From UBA7960 sp964624065 (GTDB lineage: Bacteria > Bacteroidota > Bacteroidia > Bacteroidales > UBA7960), in contig CAZUWF010000006.1 of the NCBI GenBank assembly GCA_964624065.1, positions 19,218 through 83,217 of the forward strand: a stretch of DNA of 64,000 nt, written 5' to 3'. Position numbers and translations under genes: made by a program. Positions 36,414 through 45,850 of the stretch are shown here, piece after piece (positions within the stretch are counted from its first letter, which is position 1; each line of letters starts with the position of its first letter). The notes beneath the pieces were generated by a model. It was not told the origin of the DNA. It made no database searches and saw only the letters and a program-made list of their open reading frames with translations.

Positions 36414-37457
36414 TTATTCCGGGTTGCTTTTCAGAATTATGCCGGCCATATTAAAAAGGAGCCTGCTGGAAATAATTCCATCTAGGTTTCCAGGTCCGGT
36501 TTCTACCAAATCGGCTCCAATTATAGTTTTGCCTCTTTTTATCAACGTTTCGAAAAGGTATAGTACTTGGTTGAAAAACAGACCACCTGGAAGTGGCGTG
36601 CCTGTGGTGGGGGCAAGCGAAGGTTGAAGCCCATCAACATCCATTGAAATATAGACCGTATCGGGCAATTCATCAATAATATCGTTGCAAATTTTGGCCC
36701 ACGGCTCACCTTCTATCATTCTTTTTTGAACATCCCTATCAAAAAAAGTGGTAATGCTTTTCTGCGATTTCTTGATCATGTTAAATTCGTCGTAGCAAAG
36801 CTCTCTTATGCCCACTTGAACTATTTTTTTTACCCCCCTAAGCTTTTTGGCATTGAACATTGCGGATGCATGAGAAAAGGTAAATCCTTGGTAATTCTCG
36901 CGCAAATCGGCATGCGCATCGATCTGCAATATTCCAAACCCGGCTTGTCTTTTGGATAGGGCCCTAATCAATCCGTAGGAAACACTATGGTCACCACCAA
37001 TTACCACCGGTATCCTCTTTTGCTCTAAATGCATATGAGACTTCAGTTCAATAAGCTGGCATAGTTCCTCGCAAGCCACGTTGATCTCTTCCAAGGTCTT
37101 TTGAAGTCTTTTGTCTTCTTCTAGCTGTCCACCACTTTCAATAAACTTGATGTACTCGGTTGATCTTTTCCTGAAGCGCTTGTTTCTGGCCACAATTTTG
37201 GGATCTATTTTTTCCATTGCCATACCCCTTTTCCATTCGTCAGTTGCGAAAGCATCAAAAAGGTCTATTTGAAAAGAAGATTCAAAAATCCTTTGAGGGC
37301 CTTCTGATGTTCCTGAAAAATTTGATACGGTAACATCCCATGGTACAGGAATGAATACCAGCCTAGATTTAGAGGGAGTATATGGGAGCCCGAAAATATT
37401 GTTGGTCCTCAGGCTAGTCAAATTGGGATTGTAATCGCTTATGGTTTTCTTTGCCAT
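36414..37457 (-). CDS. Arginase/agmatinase/formiminoglutamase family hydrolase
   Basis: A cytoplasmic ureohydrolase-fold protein of 347 residues. The dimanganese ligands are all there: His157 (GGDHSVS), Asp180, His182 and Asp184 (IDAHADL), and Asp273/Asp275 (SMDVDGLQP). It is longer than usual agmatinases (about 300) owing to an insertion around residues 75-145 that is charged and probably helical, a trait of the formimidoylglutamase-like group common in Bacteroidota. Substrate (agmatine, arginine or formiminoglutamate) cannot be decided; no polyamine or histidine degradation gene is nearby. HU lies upstream on the same strand, but a terminator separates them. Confidence 0.88.
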   Translation of the reverse strand: MAKKTISDYNPNLTSLRTNNIFGLPYTPSKSRLVFIPVPWDVTVSNFSGTSEGPQRIFESSFQIDLFDAFATDEWKRGMAMEKIDPKIVARNKRFRKRSTEYIKFIESGGQLEEDKRLQKTLEEINVACEELCQLIELKSHMHLEQKRIPVVIGGDHSVSYGLIRALSKRQAGFGILQIDAHADLRENYQGFTFSHASAMFNAKKLRGVKKIVQVGIRELCYDEFNMIKKSQKSITTFFDRDVQKRMIEGEPWAKICNDIIDELPDTVYISMDVDGLQPSLAPTTGTPLPGGLFFNQVLYLFETLIKRGKTIIGADLVETGPGNLDGIISSRLLFNMAGIILKSNPE

Positions 37458-37510
37458 TCTTATTGGTGGTTAGGTGAAAATGAACCAGTAAAAAACAATT
37501 TGGATTGATT

Positions 37511-37539
37511 AAAAAAAAAGCCCCGAAAACGGAGCTTTT
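37511..37539 (-). terminator. Terminator of the HU gene
   Basis: On the reverse strand AAAAGCTCCG pairs with CGGGGCTTTT (one G-T pair) and runs into nine T. It lies 20 bases after the HU stop. Confidence 0.88.
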
Positions 37540-37559
37540 CTATATTTGATGGGTAAAAA

Positions 37560-37823
37560 CTAAACCGCTAGACCTGCTCCAGCCTTGAACTTGGCCACTT
37601 TTTTGGCAGCGATTTTAATTTCCTTGCCGGTTTGTGGGTTGCGGCCGGTACGTGCATTTCTTTTTGCTACGTAGAAAGAACCAAAACCAACCAAACTAAC
37701 CCTGTCACCCTTTTTAAGGGCACCAGAGATGGCTCCGATAGTTGCATCCAATGCTCTTTTTGAATCGGCCTTGGTTAAACCTGCTCCTGCTGCAATTGCA
37801 TCAATTAGTTCTGCTTTGTTCAT
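37560..37823 (-). CDS. HU-family DNA-binding protein
   Basis: An 87-residue histone-like protein that bends and compacts DNA as a dimer. MNKAELIDAIA at the N-terminus, VGFGSFYVAKR and the beta-arm stretch RNARTGRNPQTGKEI are the family signature. It is monocistronic, with its own promoter (37884-37913) and terminator. The leader of about 60 bases is T-rich on the plus strand, giving an A-rich 5' UTR suitable for high expression in Bacteroidota. Confidence 0.96.
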   Translation of the reverse strand: MNKAELIDAIAAGAGLTKADSKRALDATIGAISGALKKGDRVSLVGFGSFYVAKRNARTGRNPQTGKEIKIAAKKVAKFKAGAGLAV

Positions 37824-37883
37824 TTTTTTTTTGTTTTAGTTTGACACAGGGGTTAAAAGGACTCTTTTTAATCAAAAGTTGTG

Positions 37884-37913
37884 CAAATATAAGATTTTAT
37901 ATGGTTTTGTCAA
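37884..37913 (-). promoter_or_regulatory. HU gene promoter
   Basis: Reverse strand: TTGAC (37913-37909), a 17-base spacer, then TATATTTG (37891-37884), an exact TAnnTTTG box. The transcript would have a 5' UTR of about 55 bases. Confidence 0.75.
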
Positions 37914-37976
37914 GTATTTTCCCTAAAAATGCAAGATTTTGTTTATAAAAGACAAAAAATGTTAATAAGTAGCAAT

Positions 37977-38003
37977 AAAAAGCCTAAAACAAATGAGTTA
38001 GGC
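37977..38003 (-). terminator. Terminator of the ribH-fmt unit
   Basis: Reverse strand: GCCTAA (38003-37998) and TTAGGC (37987-37982) form a 6-base stem with a 10-base loop, followed by TTTTTATTG. It begins 27 bases after the fmt stop. Confidence 0.7.
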
Positions 38004-38029
38004 ATTTACGGGAGACCTAATAGAGTTAA

Positions 38030-38980
38030 TCACGAAATTTTTGTGCCCCTTAACAATTCTTCGATTGTCATTTTTTTTTTCCCTTCAAGTTGAACAATTT
38101 TGGGAATCAAAAAACCATCCTTGGTGGCAAAGCCAAAGCCAGTCCCTTCAACCAAAACGAAGCACCCAATTTGATGATGGTGACTAGAAGGATTTGCTTC
38201 GGCTTCAAAAATTTTAAGCACCTTGTTGGATCCCTTTGAATTTACAATTGTAAAGGCTCCGGGAATGGGACTTAAACCACGCACGAGGGCTTCAATTTTG
38301 GCGCAATCTTGATTCCAATCGATTTTGCAGGTTTCCGAAAATATTTTCGGGGCAGTTTTCAATTCTTCGCCGCTAATTTTGATGTCTGATTGATTGGTGG
38401 ACTTTTGGGTACCCTGAGAGATCGCGCTCAAGGTTTTTAAGATAATTAATGCACCCTCTATCATAACCTTGTCATGTAGCGTACCTGCGGTTTCGTTATC
38501 GTCAATTGCAATTGTCTTTTGAAAGATAACATCTCCCGAGTCAATTTTATGGTCAATGAAAAAGGTAGTAACCCCGGTTTCCCTTTCGCCATTTATTATT
38601 GCCCAGTTTATTGGTGCGGCTCCCCGGTAATTGGGCAGGAGCGAACCATGGATATTGATTGTACCCTTGGCGGGTATTTTCCAAACCGATTCTGGCAACA
38701 TCCTGAATGCTACAACAACCTGAACATCGGGCCTAAGTAACTGGATTGATTGAATGAAATCAGGATCTTTAAGATTGGTGGGTTGAAAAACCGGAATGTT
38801 TTTTGAGATTGCGCATTTCTTCACCTCCGACTCACGGAGTGATTGTCCTCGCCCTGCTGGCTTGTCGGGTGCGGTCACAACCCCAACTACTTCGTGACCG
38901 TTGTCAATTAGGGTTGACAAACAGTAACTTGCAAGAACCGGAGTTCCCATAAAAACAATTCTCAGTTTCTCGTGAATCAT
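38030..38980 (-). CDS. fmt: Methionyl-tRNA formyltransferase
   Basis: Fmt formylates the initiator Met-tRNA. The 316-residue protein begins RIVFMGTPVLASYCL, has the formyl-THF binding/catalytic region with HGSLLPNYRGAAP (catalytic Asn-His-Asp set) and a C-terminal OB-fold domain that binds tRNA. Its start overlaps the ribH stop by four bases (ATGA), so the two are translated together. Linkage of fmt with ribH is not a metabolic one except that both touch folate and flavin cofactors. Confidence 0.96.
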   Translation of the reverse strand: MIHEKLRIVFMGTPVLASYCLSTLIDNGHEVVGVVTAPDKPAGRGQSLRESEVKKCAISKNIPVFQPTNLKDPDFIQSIQLLRPDVQVVVAFRMLPESVWKIPAKGTINIHGSLLPNYRGAAPINWAIINGERETGVTTFFIDHKIDSGDVIFQKTIAIDDNETAGTLHDKVMIEGALIILKTLSAISQGTQKSTNQSDIKISGEELKTAPKIFSETCKIDWNQDCAKIEALVRGLSPIPGAFTIVNSKGSNKVLKIFEAEANPSSHHHQIGCFVLVEGTGFGFATKDGFLIPKIVQLEGKKKMTIEELLRGTKIS

Positions 38981-39498
38981 TTTTCTTCACAGTTATTCCT
39001 ACCTTCAAGTTTTAGGCTTTTTCTAAGCAAGGCCATTTTTACAGCAGATACGGCTGCTTCGCGACCTTTGTTTCCGTGTTTCCCGCCAGATCTCTCAATG
39101 GCCTGTTGTATGGTATCAGTTGTCAGGACTCCAAAGATCACCGGTTTTCTTTCATATAGTGCCAGATTGGTTATACCTTGACTTACTGCCTGACAAATAA
39201 ATTCGAAATGCCTGGTTTCGCCTTGGATTACGCAACCCAAACAAATTACAGCATCTAATTTTTTGTTTTTCAGCAGGAGTAAGGCCCCTTGGGGCAATTC
39301 AAAACTTCCAGGAACATATATGGTGCTTATGTCCTGCTCCAAAACTCCCATATTCAGCAAATCTTGTTTTGCACCCGCTAGCAATGAGTTGGTAATTTCA
39401 GGGTTCCACTCCGCGACCACTATTCCAACTCTTAGCCCGGTGGCTGAACCCATACTGCTAATGTCGTGGTCAGAAAGATTTTTGTTTTTTTCAACCAT
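38977..39498 (-). CDS. ribH: 6,7-Dimethyl-8-ribityllumazine synthase
   Basis: RibH makes lumazine from the ribityl-aminouracil and dihydroxybutanone phosphate, the second-last step of riboflavin synthesis; the subunits build a 60-mer or pentamer. VAEWNPEIT, YVPGSFELPQGA, GCVIQGETRHFEFI (with the catalytic His in the middle) and FGVLTTDTIQQAIERSG are textbook motifs. The 173 residues include a somewhat longer N-terminal tail than E. coli RibH. A large hairpin upstream at 39562 separates it from the TPR gene. fmt overlaps its stop by four bases. Confidence 0.96.
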   Translation of the reverse strand: MVEKNKNLSDHDISSMGSATGLRVGIVVAEWNPEITNSLLAGAKQDLLNMGVLEQDISTIYVPGSFELPQGALLLLKNKKLDAVICLGCVIQGETRHFEFICQAVSQGITNLALYERKPVIFGVLTTDTIQQAIERSGGKHGNKGREAAVSAVKMALLRKSLKLEGRNNCEEK

Positions 39499-39561
39499 TG
39501 CCGAGAGATTTTAAGTTAATAGAAGTGGTGTTTGACACTTAATTTATTGATCTTAAAACAA

Positions 39562-39608
39562 CCAAGGCCAAAAAAGGTTTGAAACGCCCTTTTGGCCTTG
39601 GATTTTTT
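39562..39608 (-). terminator. Large hairpin, probable terminator of the TPR gene
   Basis: Perfect 12-base arms CCAAGGCCAAAA (39562-39573) and TTTTGGCCTTGG (39590-39601). On the reverse strand it begins 26 bases after the TPR stop and is followed by TTGTTTT. The plus-strand side is followed by a run of seven T, so it could work both ways, although no plus-strand gene needs it. Confidence 0.8.
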
Positions 39609-39626
39609 TGCTAAGCCTATTATTAT

Positions 39627-40316
39627 CTACAACTGTGCAGAAACACGGGCAATGTACCTATCGATGTTTCGCCCCTCGTTGGAGTTTTCGTAACCGTCCT
39701 TAATTCTTTGGTAGAGCGCAAGTGCTTCCTTTAAATTGCCGTTGAGTTCGTTGACCATTCCAGCCTTGAAAAGGAAAATAGGGGTGGTAAACTCGTTGGG
39801 CTTGAAATCGTAGGCCTTGGCATAAAACTCCAATGCTTTGGAAAAGTCCTCAAGCTCAACGTATGCATCGCCAATAGCACCGTAGGCCATTGCCCCGAGC
39901 ATTTGATCGCGTTTCTTGAATTTGGTGAGGTGCTTGATCGCATCTTCATACTCGCCCAGTTGCAAGTGGCTAATACCTGCATAGTACCTTGCAAGGTTGG
40001 CCGATTTGGTGAATTTAAAATCAGAAATGATGTCAAGGAATCCAAGGTGGAGGCCATCGCCATTAAGGGCCAAATTGAGGCTGTCTTTTTCAAAATAATT
40101 CTCGGCCATAAACATCTCCGCCCGCGCAGATTTTTCTCTTCCCGGAACATAAAAGCGAGTGAAGCCTATGAATAAAGCAACAATCAGAAGAACTATTCCA
40201 ACGGCTATAAGAATTGGCTTCTGGTTTTTTTCAATGAATTGCTCCGAACGGCTCAAAGCCTCCTCAACGGCAATTATGCTCTTTCCTGCCTTCAGGTCTT
40301 TTTCGTTTTTTGACAT
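39627..40316 (-). CDS. Membrane-anchored tetratricopeptide-repeat protein
   Basis: The protein of 229 residues has a charged cytoplasmic N-terminus (about 33 residues), one membrane helix (ILIAVGIVLLIVALFIGF) and a periplasmic part of several TPR units (ARYYAGISHLQLGEYEDAIKHL, AYVELEDFSKALEFYAKA, MVNELNGNLKEALALYQRI). This is the YfgM-like layout, in which the protein works with the Sec machinery and periplasmic chaperones, but that role is inferred. Positioned upstream of ribH as in many Bacteroidota. A reverse-strand TACCTTTG box (40344-40337) with TTTG 15 bases before it is a likely promoter. Confidence 0.88.
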   Translation of the reverse strand: MSKNEKDLKAGKSIIAVEEALSRSEQFIEKNQKPILIAVGIVLLIVALFIGFTRFYVPGREKSARAEMFMAENYFEKDSLNLALNGDGLHLGFLDIISDFKFTKSANLARYYAGISHLQLGEYEDAIKHLTKFKKRDQMLGAMAYGAIGDAYVELEDFSKALEFYAKAYDFKPNEFTTPIFLFKAGMVNELNGNLKEALALYQRIKDGYENSNEGRNIDRYIARVSAQL

Positions 40317-40336
40317 ATTTTCAAATTTTTAGGATG

Positions 40337-40363
40337 CAAAGGTATGCTTTTTTTCCTTTCAAA
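40337..40363 (-). promoter_or_regulatory. Putative promoter of the TPR gene
   Basis: Reverse strand TTTG (40363-40360), 15-base spacer, TACCTTTG (40344-40337). The -7 box is exact; the spacer is shorter than the usual 17-19. Confidence 0.5.
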
Positions 40364-40498
40364 TACCGATTGATTCTATTTTTATCTTAATACTTGGAAG
40401 TGGCGACAAAAACCTTTTTAATCTATAATTGTCCAATTTTCGGGAACCATTAAATAACTTTGTTTTTTTTTCGTTTGAAATCAAAATACGATTTGTAA

Positions 40499-41974
40499 AT
40501 GAGGATAGTCAGCTACATATGCGGTCTTTCGACCATACTTTATTTTTCGGTATTCCTTTTTTCTTGTAGGGACGAAAGCACTGACAATATTGGTGATGTG
40601 GCGCTTACCTTTTCGGTTGATACACTTTTGTTCGATACCGTTTTTACCACTGTTGGTTCGGCCACGCGCTCATTTACCGTTCGAAACAATCACAACAAAA
40701 GGATTAAAATTAGTACAATTAAGATCGGTTCAGGGGCAAGTTCACCCTTCAAGGTCAATGTAAACGGAATTCCAGGGTTTATCCACCACGATGTGGAAAT
40801 TGCTCCCAAAGACAGTATATTCATCTTTGCCCAAGTTACCCTAAACCCCTCAGGTGACAATTTGCCATTGATTGTAATGGACAGTTTGGTCTTCATTACC
40901 AACAACAAGGTTCAAGATCTAAAAATGGCTGCTTGGGGACAAGATGCAATTTTTCTAACCGCAAATTACCCGATTGACGAACCAAGATTTCACCTGCTAA
41001 CCCAAAATACCACCTGGACATCTGACAAGCCTGTAGTAGTTTACAGCACCGTAGTGGCAACCTCGGGGGTAACCCTTCAAGTCGAACCCAACACCAAGGT
41101 TCACCTTCATAACAGGACCAGCATATACTTTTTGGATAATTCAACCCTAAAAGTTAACGGAACCCTCGGGCATCAGGTAATTTTTCAGGGGGATAGGCTT
41201 GAAAAGGAGTACCAGAACAGGGGGGGCCAATGGGGAAGGATTTTCTTTTCGCCCCAAAGTTACGGGCACGAGATTAATCACGCGATAATCAAAAATGGTA
41301 CCGTGGGGCTACATATCGGAACCAATGGAGAAAATTCCGGCTCCAGTTTTAACCTTCGAAATACCATTATTAAGAATATGTCATCGGTCGGAATAATGGT
41401 AATTGAAAGTAACTTGTTGTGCAACAATACAATTATTGGCAATTGCGGCGATTACTCTGCTTACATCGGACCAGGAGCCAATGCTACCTTTTTGCATTGC
41501 ACTTTTGCAAACTACTTCTCGTCGCCAAACTCAATCCAAAGGAGAACACCTTCAGTCATTTTTACCAATCATTTTAAGTACCAGCAAGTGGTTGGAGGGC
41601 CGGAAATAGTTTATCATAACCAAATTGGCAACGTTCTTTTTGGCAATTCCATAATCTACGGAAATTATGAAGAGGAAGTTGGCTTCGACCTAAAGCCAGG
41701 AAGCTCATATACAAACTTCCTTTTCGATCATTGCATAATTAGAACCAAGGGTTCAACCAGCGGGCCCAATTTCATAGGGGTTTTGAGAAATGCCGATCCA
41801 AAGTTTCATAAAACCATCATCCAAGATTTCAGGCTTGGAAAGGGCTCGCCGGCCGTTGGTGCGGGCAAGCCTGAATTTGCCCTTTTGGTACCACTTGATT
41901 TGGAGGGCACAAACCGCACATCGAGTTTTGATTTGGGAGCAATTAACTACTACACAATTCCCGAAGGAGATTAG
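40499..41974 (+). CDS. Lipoprotein with right-handed parallel beta-helix
   Basis: A 491-residue outer-membrane-type lipoprotein: the lipobox is SVFLFSC with the acylated Cys at about 23, followed by RDES. An Ig-like/choice-of-anchor domain (residues about 35-150) precedes a parallel beta-helix from about 180 to 440, where short hydrophobic strands repeat (ATSGVTLQVEPNTKVHLHN, NSTLKVNGTLGHQVIFQG, NTIIKNMSSVGIMVIES). The C-terminus PAVGAGKPEFALLVPLDLEG-like segment is typical of this Bacteroidota family. Polysaccharide binding or cleavage is possible, but no catalytic residues can be named. It is divergent from the TPR gene. Confidence 0.85.
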   Translation: MRIVSYICGLSTILYFSVFLFSCRDESTDNIGDVALTFSVDTLLFDTVFTTVGSATRSFTVRNNHNKRIKISTIKIGSGASSPFKVNVNGIPGFIHHDVEIAPKDSIFIFAQVTLNPSGDNLPLIVMDSLVFITNNKVQDLKMAAWGQDAIFLTANYPIDEPRFHLLTQNTTWTSDKPVVVYSTVVATSGVTLQVEPNTKVHLHNRTSIYFLDNSTLKVNGTLGHQVIFQGDRLEKEYQNRGGQWGRIFFSPQSYGHEINHAIIKNGTVGLHIGTNGENSGSSFNLRNTIIKNMSSVGIMVIESNLLCNNTIIGNCGDYSAYIGPGANATFLHCTFANYFSSPNSIQRRTPSVIFTNHFKYQQVVGGPEIVYHNQIGNVLFGNSIIYGNYEEEVGFDLKPGSSYTNFLFDHCIIRTKGSTSGPNFIGVLRNADPKFHKTIIQDFRLGKGSPAVGAGKPEFALLVPLDLEGTNRTSSFDLGAINYYTIPEGD

Positions 41975-42113
41975 TCTGTTATTTTGTGAATTTTATGTTT
42001 AACCAAAGGTTTTCCTTTGATTAAAAATGCTATTTTTGTTCATGGTAAACTTATTTGCCATTATAGGGTCTTCAAGGCTTACCTGTAGGTTTGGAATTTA
42101 AACTCATACAATT

Positions 42114-45100
42114 ATGGGAACAAGGAATAAAATCATAAACAACGACGTTTTCGAGTTTCACATAGCTGGGCGAGTAAGGCGCCAGATGGAAATACACGAG
42201 AGCTTTTTCTCCTCCGATGGGCGAATTATTTTTGCCAACTTTCAGGCAGTTAGGGAGCTCTCGTACAAAATGAACAAGCACAGAGACCCCGAAAACCATG
42301 TTTATCCTGGTGAATTAAATGCTGCCGGCCTGCTTGACGAGGTTTTTCACCTATTGCTCCGTGTATATGAGGCGGATATTAATCCCAATGTTTTCAATAA
42401 GGCAAGGAATTTTTTGGTGGAACGATTGACGGACCAGAGATTTAGCAGTCTTTTAGTTGATTTTGTGGAGAAATTCCCGCCCAAGCCCGTATACTTGGGC
42501 AGGCAAAAATCCACCGATTGGCTTTGGAGCTCAACAAACAAGCGCGAGCACCAACTTGTGGCTTTAGAAGAATTACTAATGGTGTTACTGGCAAATTTGA
42601 ACCCAGCCACGGCAAAGTTTCGTGATCTATTTGATTTAAAGTATCTCCAAAACCAAAAGTTGGTTGATGAATTTTTCATTGAGTTGCAAAACTTTTTCAA
42701 GGACGAACCAAAATTTGGGCCCGATTACCTCGATTTAATATCATTGCTAAAAATCCCCATGCAGAGGTTCCCAAATGATATTCAGTCCCAGCTGGAGTTG
42801 GTACTAAGCAGTTGGAAAAAATTTTTGCCAGAGTCTGTTACCATCAAAATACTGAGGGCAAGGGATTTGCTCAAGGAGGATTACATAATGATGGGCAATG
42901 AAGGTTCCGGGGTTGGTATTGGTGCCGGAGGGGGCACTCCAACCTTTGTCCCATTCTATTCAGGTCAGCGAGCCAATGAAAACGAAACTTCATTTTTGGG
43001 TAAGTCAGGCTACGAATTCATTTCGGAGTCTTACCGCGATTATGAGGAGCACCAAGCCTTTACGCCAGATACCCACTGGATGCCAAGGGTGGTTTTAATG
43101 GCAAAAAACACCTATGTATGGCTAGACCAACTTTCTAAAAAATATGGCAGGGAAATTAAGAGGTTGGACCAAATACCCGACGAGGAATTGGACCAGCTTG
43201 CAAGTTGGAATTTCACCGGTTTGTGGCTTATTGGGCTTTGGGAGCGAAGCGAAGCCTCCAAAAGGATAAAACACTTGATGGGAAACATTGATGCTGTATC
43301 TTCGGCTTACTCCCTGTACGATTATCAAGTAGCGGCTGACATAGGAGGAGAAGAGGCTTTCAGAAACCTGGATGCTCGGGCAAGAAATAGGGGCATAAGG
43401 CTCGCCAGCGATATGGTGCCAAACCATACCGGCATATTCTCAAGGTGGGTTTTAGAAAATCCAGACTACTTCATTCAGTCAAGGGTACCCCCATTCCCGG
43501 CTTATCAATTTACAGGCCAAAACTTGTCAACCCATCCCGATGTTGAAATACGGATTGAAAATGGGTACTTTAGCAAATCTGATGCTGCGGTGGTTTTCCA
43601 AAGGATTGACAAGAAAAACAATGATTTAAGGTACATTTACCATGGCAATGATGGCACCAATATGCCCTGGAACGATACAGCCCAACTTGACATGCTCAAG
43701 CGTGAGGTAAGGGAAGCTGTAATCCAAAAGATTTTTGAGGTGGCCCGCAGGTTTTCCATTATCAGGTTTGATGCGGCAATGACTCTTGCCAAGAAGCATT
43801 TTGCAAGATTATGGTATCCGCGTCCTGGAACCGGAGGCGATATCCCATCCAGGGCAGATTGTGCAATGAGCCAGGCACAATTCGATGAGCTTTTTCCTGT
43901 AGAGTTTTGGCGTGAGGTGGTTGACAGAATGAACCGTGAACTTCCAGAAACTCTTTTGTTGGCCGAGGCATTTTGGTTTATGGAGGGTTATTTCGTACGT
44001 ACTTTGGGAATGCACAGGGTTTACAACTCGGCATTCATGCATATGCTCAACAACGAGGAGAACGAAAAGTTTCGCGACCTTATAACCAATACCCTGGAGT
44101 TTGATCCGGAAATTTTAAAACGGTACGTCAATTTTATGAGCAATCCGGATGAGGAAACCGCCATAAGGCAATTTGGTACCGGAGACAAGTATTTCGGAAT
44201 TTGCGTTTTGATGTCCACGCTTCCAGGCTTGCCAATGTTTGCCCATGGGCAAATTGAAGGATTTGCCGAAAAATATGGTATGGAATACCAAAGGGCTTAC
44301 TACAACGAAGAACCACAGCAGTGGTTGGTAGAAAAGCATCAAAGGGAAATATTTCCGCTACTCAAAAAGAGATACCTGTTTAGCGAAGTAGAAAACTTCA
44401 ACTTTTTCGATTTTGCTGCCGATGACGGAAACCTCGATCAAAACGTGATGGCATTTTGCAACAGCAGCCACGGCGACCGTGCAATTGTATTGTACAACAA
44501 TCAATACAAGTCGGTTTCTGGGCATTTCGAGGTTTCGGCACCAAAAATGTGCAGTGATGGCATTACCCGAAACCTAAAGCTTGCCGAAGCTCTTGCCTTA
44601 AACTCAGGAGGTAATTATTATTACTCTTTCAAGGAGCACCAATCGGGATTGGAGTATATAAGAGAAGGTCGGGATTTGTACCAAAATGGATTGAAATGGG
44701 CGCTCAAAGGCTTCGAGTACCGCATTTTCTGGCAATTTAGGGAACTTCAAGATACCGGCGGCCTTTACCAAAGGCTCAACCATAAGCTAATGGGCAGGGG
44801 AGTGGTAAGCCTCGAAAAGGAATTGTTGGAGCTAGAATTCGACAAGCTGTACGTGGCATTTGAATCACTTTTCACCTCAATGGCCATAAACCCCCTTATT
44901 GATTGCTTGCAAAAGGGAGTTGAAAACTGTGAAAATAACACAGCAGTGGACCTGCTTGTTTCAAATTACAATATTTTTGTGTCAGAGGTCAAGTCGCAGT
45001 TTGCGTTAGATGCAGATGCCAGGATTGCCACCAAGGAATTTTCTGAAAACATCGAATCATTAAAATATTGCTATACACTGAAAAGGGAACTTGGTTTCGA

Positions 45101-45776
45101 ACAACCATCAACTGCCTATAAGACTAAACTATGGAGGTCGAAGGAGTTCCTGGCAAACGGTGGCTCCTTGCGTCAAAACCTAATTATTGCCATCGGGTAC
45201 CATGCCAAGAAGGCCTTAAATGGTTTGTTGTCTGAGAAACATGGAAAGGATTTTTTCGCCGAACGACTACAATTGCATCTTCCCCTCGAAAGGGTGCTTA
45301 CAAAAACTGGCAAAGGCAGCGCAGACATATCTCACGATATTTTATTGTTAGATACTTTAAATCAGGTTGATGAACAAGTATTCTTGTTCGAAGATGTTGA
45401 TGTTAAAACTTCCTTTGCAAAACTCGATGCAAACACTCGGAGAAAAGACCTTTTGTCGGTAAAATCCTTTCAATTGCAGCGCATGCTCGCGTTCAAGGAT
45501 GTAGGTCGCTTTATTGGAAAAAATACTCACGACGGGACAATCTATTTCAGGAAGGAAGGTTTTGAACAACTCTTGTCCTGGATGTTCGATTTTGCCCTGG
45601 TTAAGGTTGCTCGTATGATGCTCAAATCCGGAAGCGAAGCTGAAGCTGAGGTTATGGCACACCTCACCAAGAGCCTAGAACTATTTAACCTGTTTCTTTC
45701 AATGTGCGAAGAGTCTGGATACAAGTTATTGGAGCTTGAAAATGAGCTAAAAAAACTTTCATTCATCAAAAAATAA
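42114..45776 (+). CDS. Very large cytoplasmic GH13 (alpha-amylase family) protein
   Basis: A 1220-residue protein without a signal peptide. The central TIM barrel (about residues 370-800) has the conserved GH13 regions: I DMVPNH (433-438), II RFDAAM with nucleophile Asp553, III LLAEAF with acid/base Glu618, and IV SNPDEE with Asp679. About 350 residues before the barrel and 400 after it, mainly helical, match no domain I know. A glycine-rich stretch GSGVGIGAGGG near residue 265 precedes the barrel. Possible roles are storage-glucan breakdown or transglycosylation; no other glycogen gene is nearby apart from the sugar kinase at 11302. Start ATG 42114 stands 76 bases after a TATTTTTG box (42031). 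Confidence 0.85.
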   Translation: MGTRNKIINNDVFEFHIAGRVRRQMEIHESFFSSDGRIIFANFQAVRELSYKMNKHRDPENHVYPGELNAAGLLDEVFHLLLRVYEADINPNVFNKARNFLVERLTDQRFSSLLVDFVEKFPPKPVYLGRQKSTDWLWSSTNKREHQLVALEELLMVLLANLNPATAKFRDLFDLKYLQNQKLVDEFFIELQNFFKDEPKFGPDYLDLISLLKIPMQRFPNDIQSQLELVLSSWKKFLPESVTIKILRARDLLKEDYIMMGNEGSGVGIGAGGGTPTFVPFYSGQRANENETSFLGKSGYEFISESYRDYEEHQAFTPDTHWMPRVVLMAKNTYVWLDQLSKKYGREIKRLDQIPDEELDQLASWNFTGLWLIGLWERSEASKRIKHLMGNIDAVSSAYSLYDYQVAADIGGEEAFRNLDARARNRGIRLASDMVPNHTGIFSRWVLENPDYFIQSRVPPFPAYQFTGQNLSTHPDVEIRIENGYFSKSDAAVVFQRIDKKNNDLRYIYHGNDGTNMPWNDTAQLDMLKREVREAVIQKIFEVARRFSIIRFDAAMTLAKKHFARLWYPRPGTGGDIPSRADCAMSQAQFDELFPVEFWREVVDRMNRELPETLLLAEAFWFMEGYFVRTLGMHRVYNSAFMHMLNNEENEKFRDLITNTLEFDPEILKRYVNFMSNPDEETAIRQFGTGDKYFGICVLMSTLPGLPMFAHGQIEGFAEKYGMEYQRAYYNEEPQQWLVEKHQREIFPLLKKRYLFSEVENFNFFDFAADDGNLDQNVMAFCNSSHGDRAIVLYNNQYKSVSGHFEVSAPKMCSDGITRNLKLAEALALNSGGNYYYSFKEHQSGLEYIREGRDLYQNGLKWALKGFEYRIFWQFRELQDTGGLYQRLNHKLMGRGVVSLEKELLELEFDKLYVAFESLFTSMAINPLIDCLQKGVENCENNTAVDLLVSNYNIFVSEVKSQFALDADARIATKEFSENIESLKYCYTLKRELGFEQPSTAYKTKLWRSKEFLANGGSLRQNLIIAIGYHAKKALNGLLSEKHGKDFFAERLQLHLPLERVLTKTGKGSADISHDILLLDTLNQVDEQVFLFEDVDVKTSFAKLDANTRRKDLLSVKSFQLQRMLAFKDVGRFIGKNTHDGTIYFRKEGFEQLLSWMFDFALVKVARMMLKSGSEAEAEVMAHLTKSLELFNLFLSMCEESGYKLLELENELKKLSFIKK

Positions 45777-45850
45777 TCAACGAGTGGTGAAAACAATAGG
45801 GAGGTAGTGAAATTACTTCAAATTGTTTTAATTAGTTCGATTATTTTAAT

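Noticed and set aside
42001..42022. Hairpin AACCAAAGG/CCTTTGATT after the beta-helix gene
   Set aside because: One mismatch and no following T run; not enough for a terminator call.
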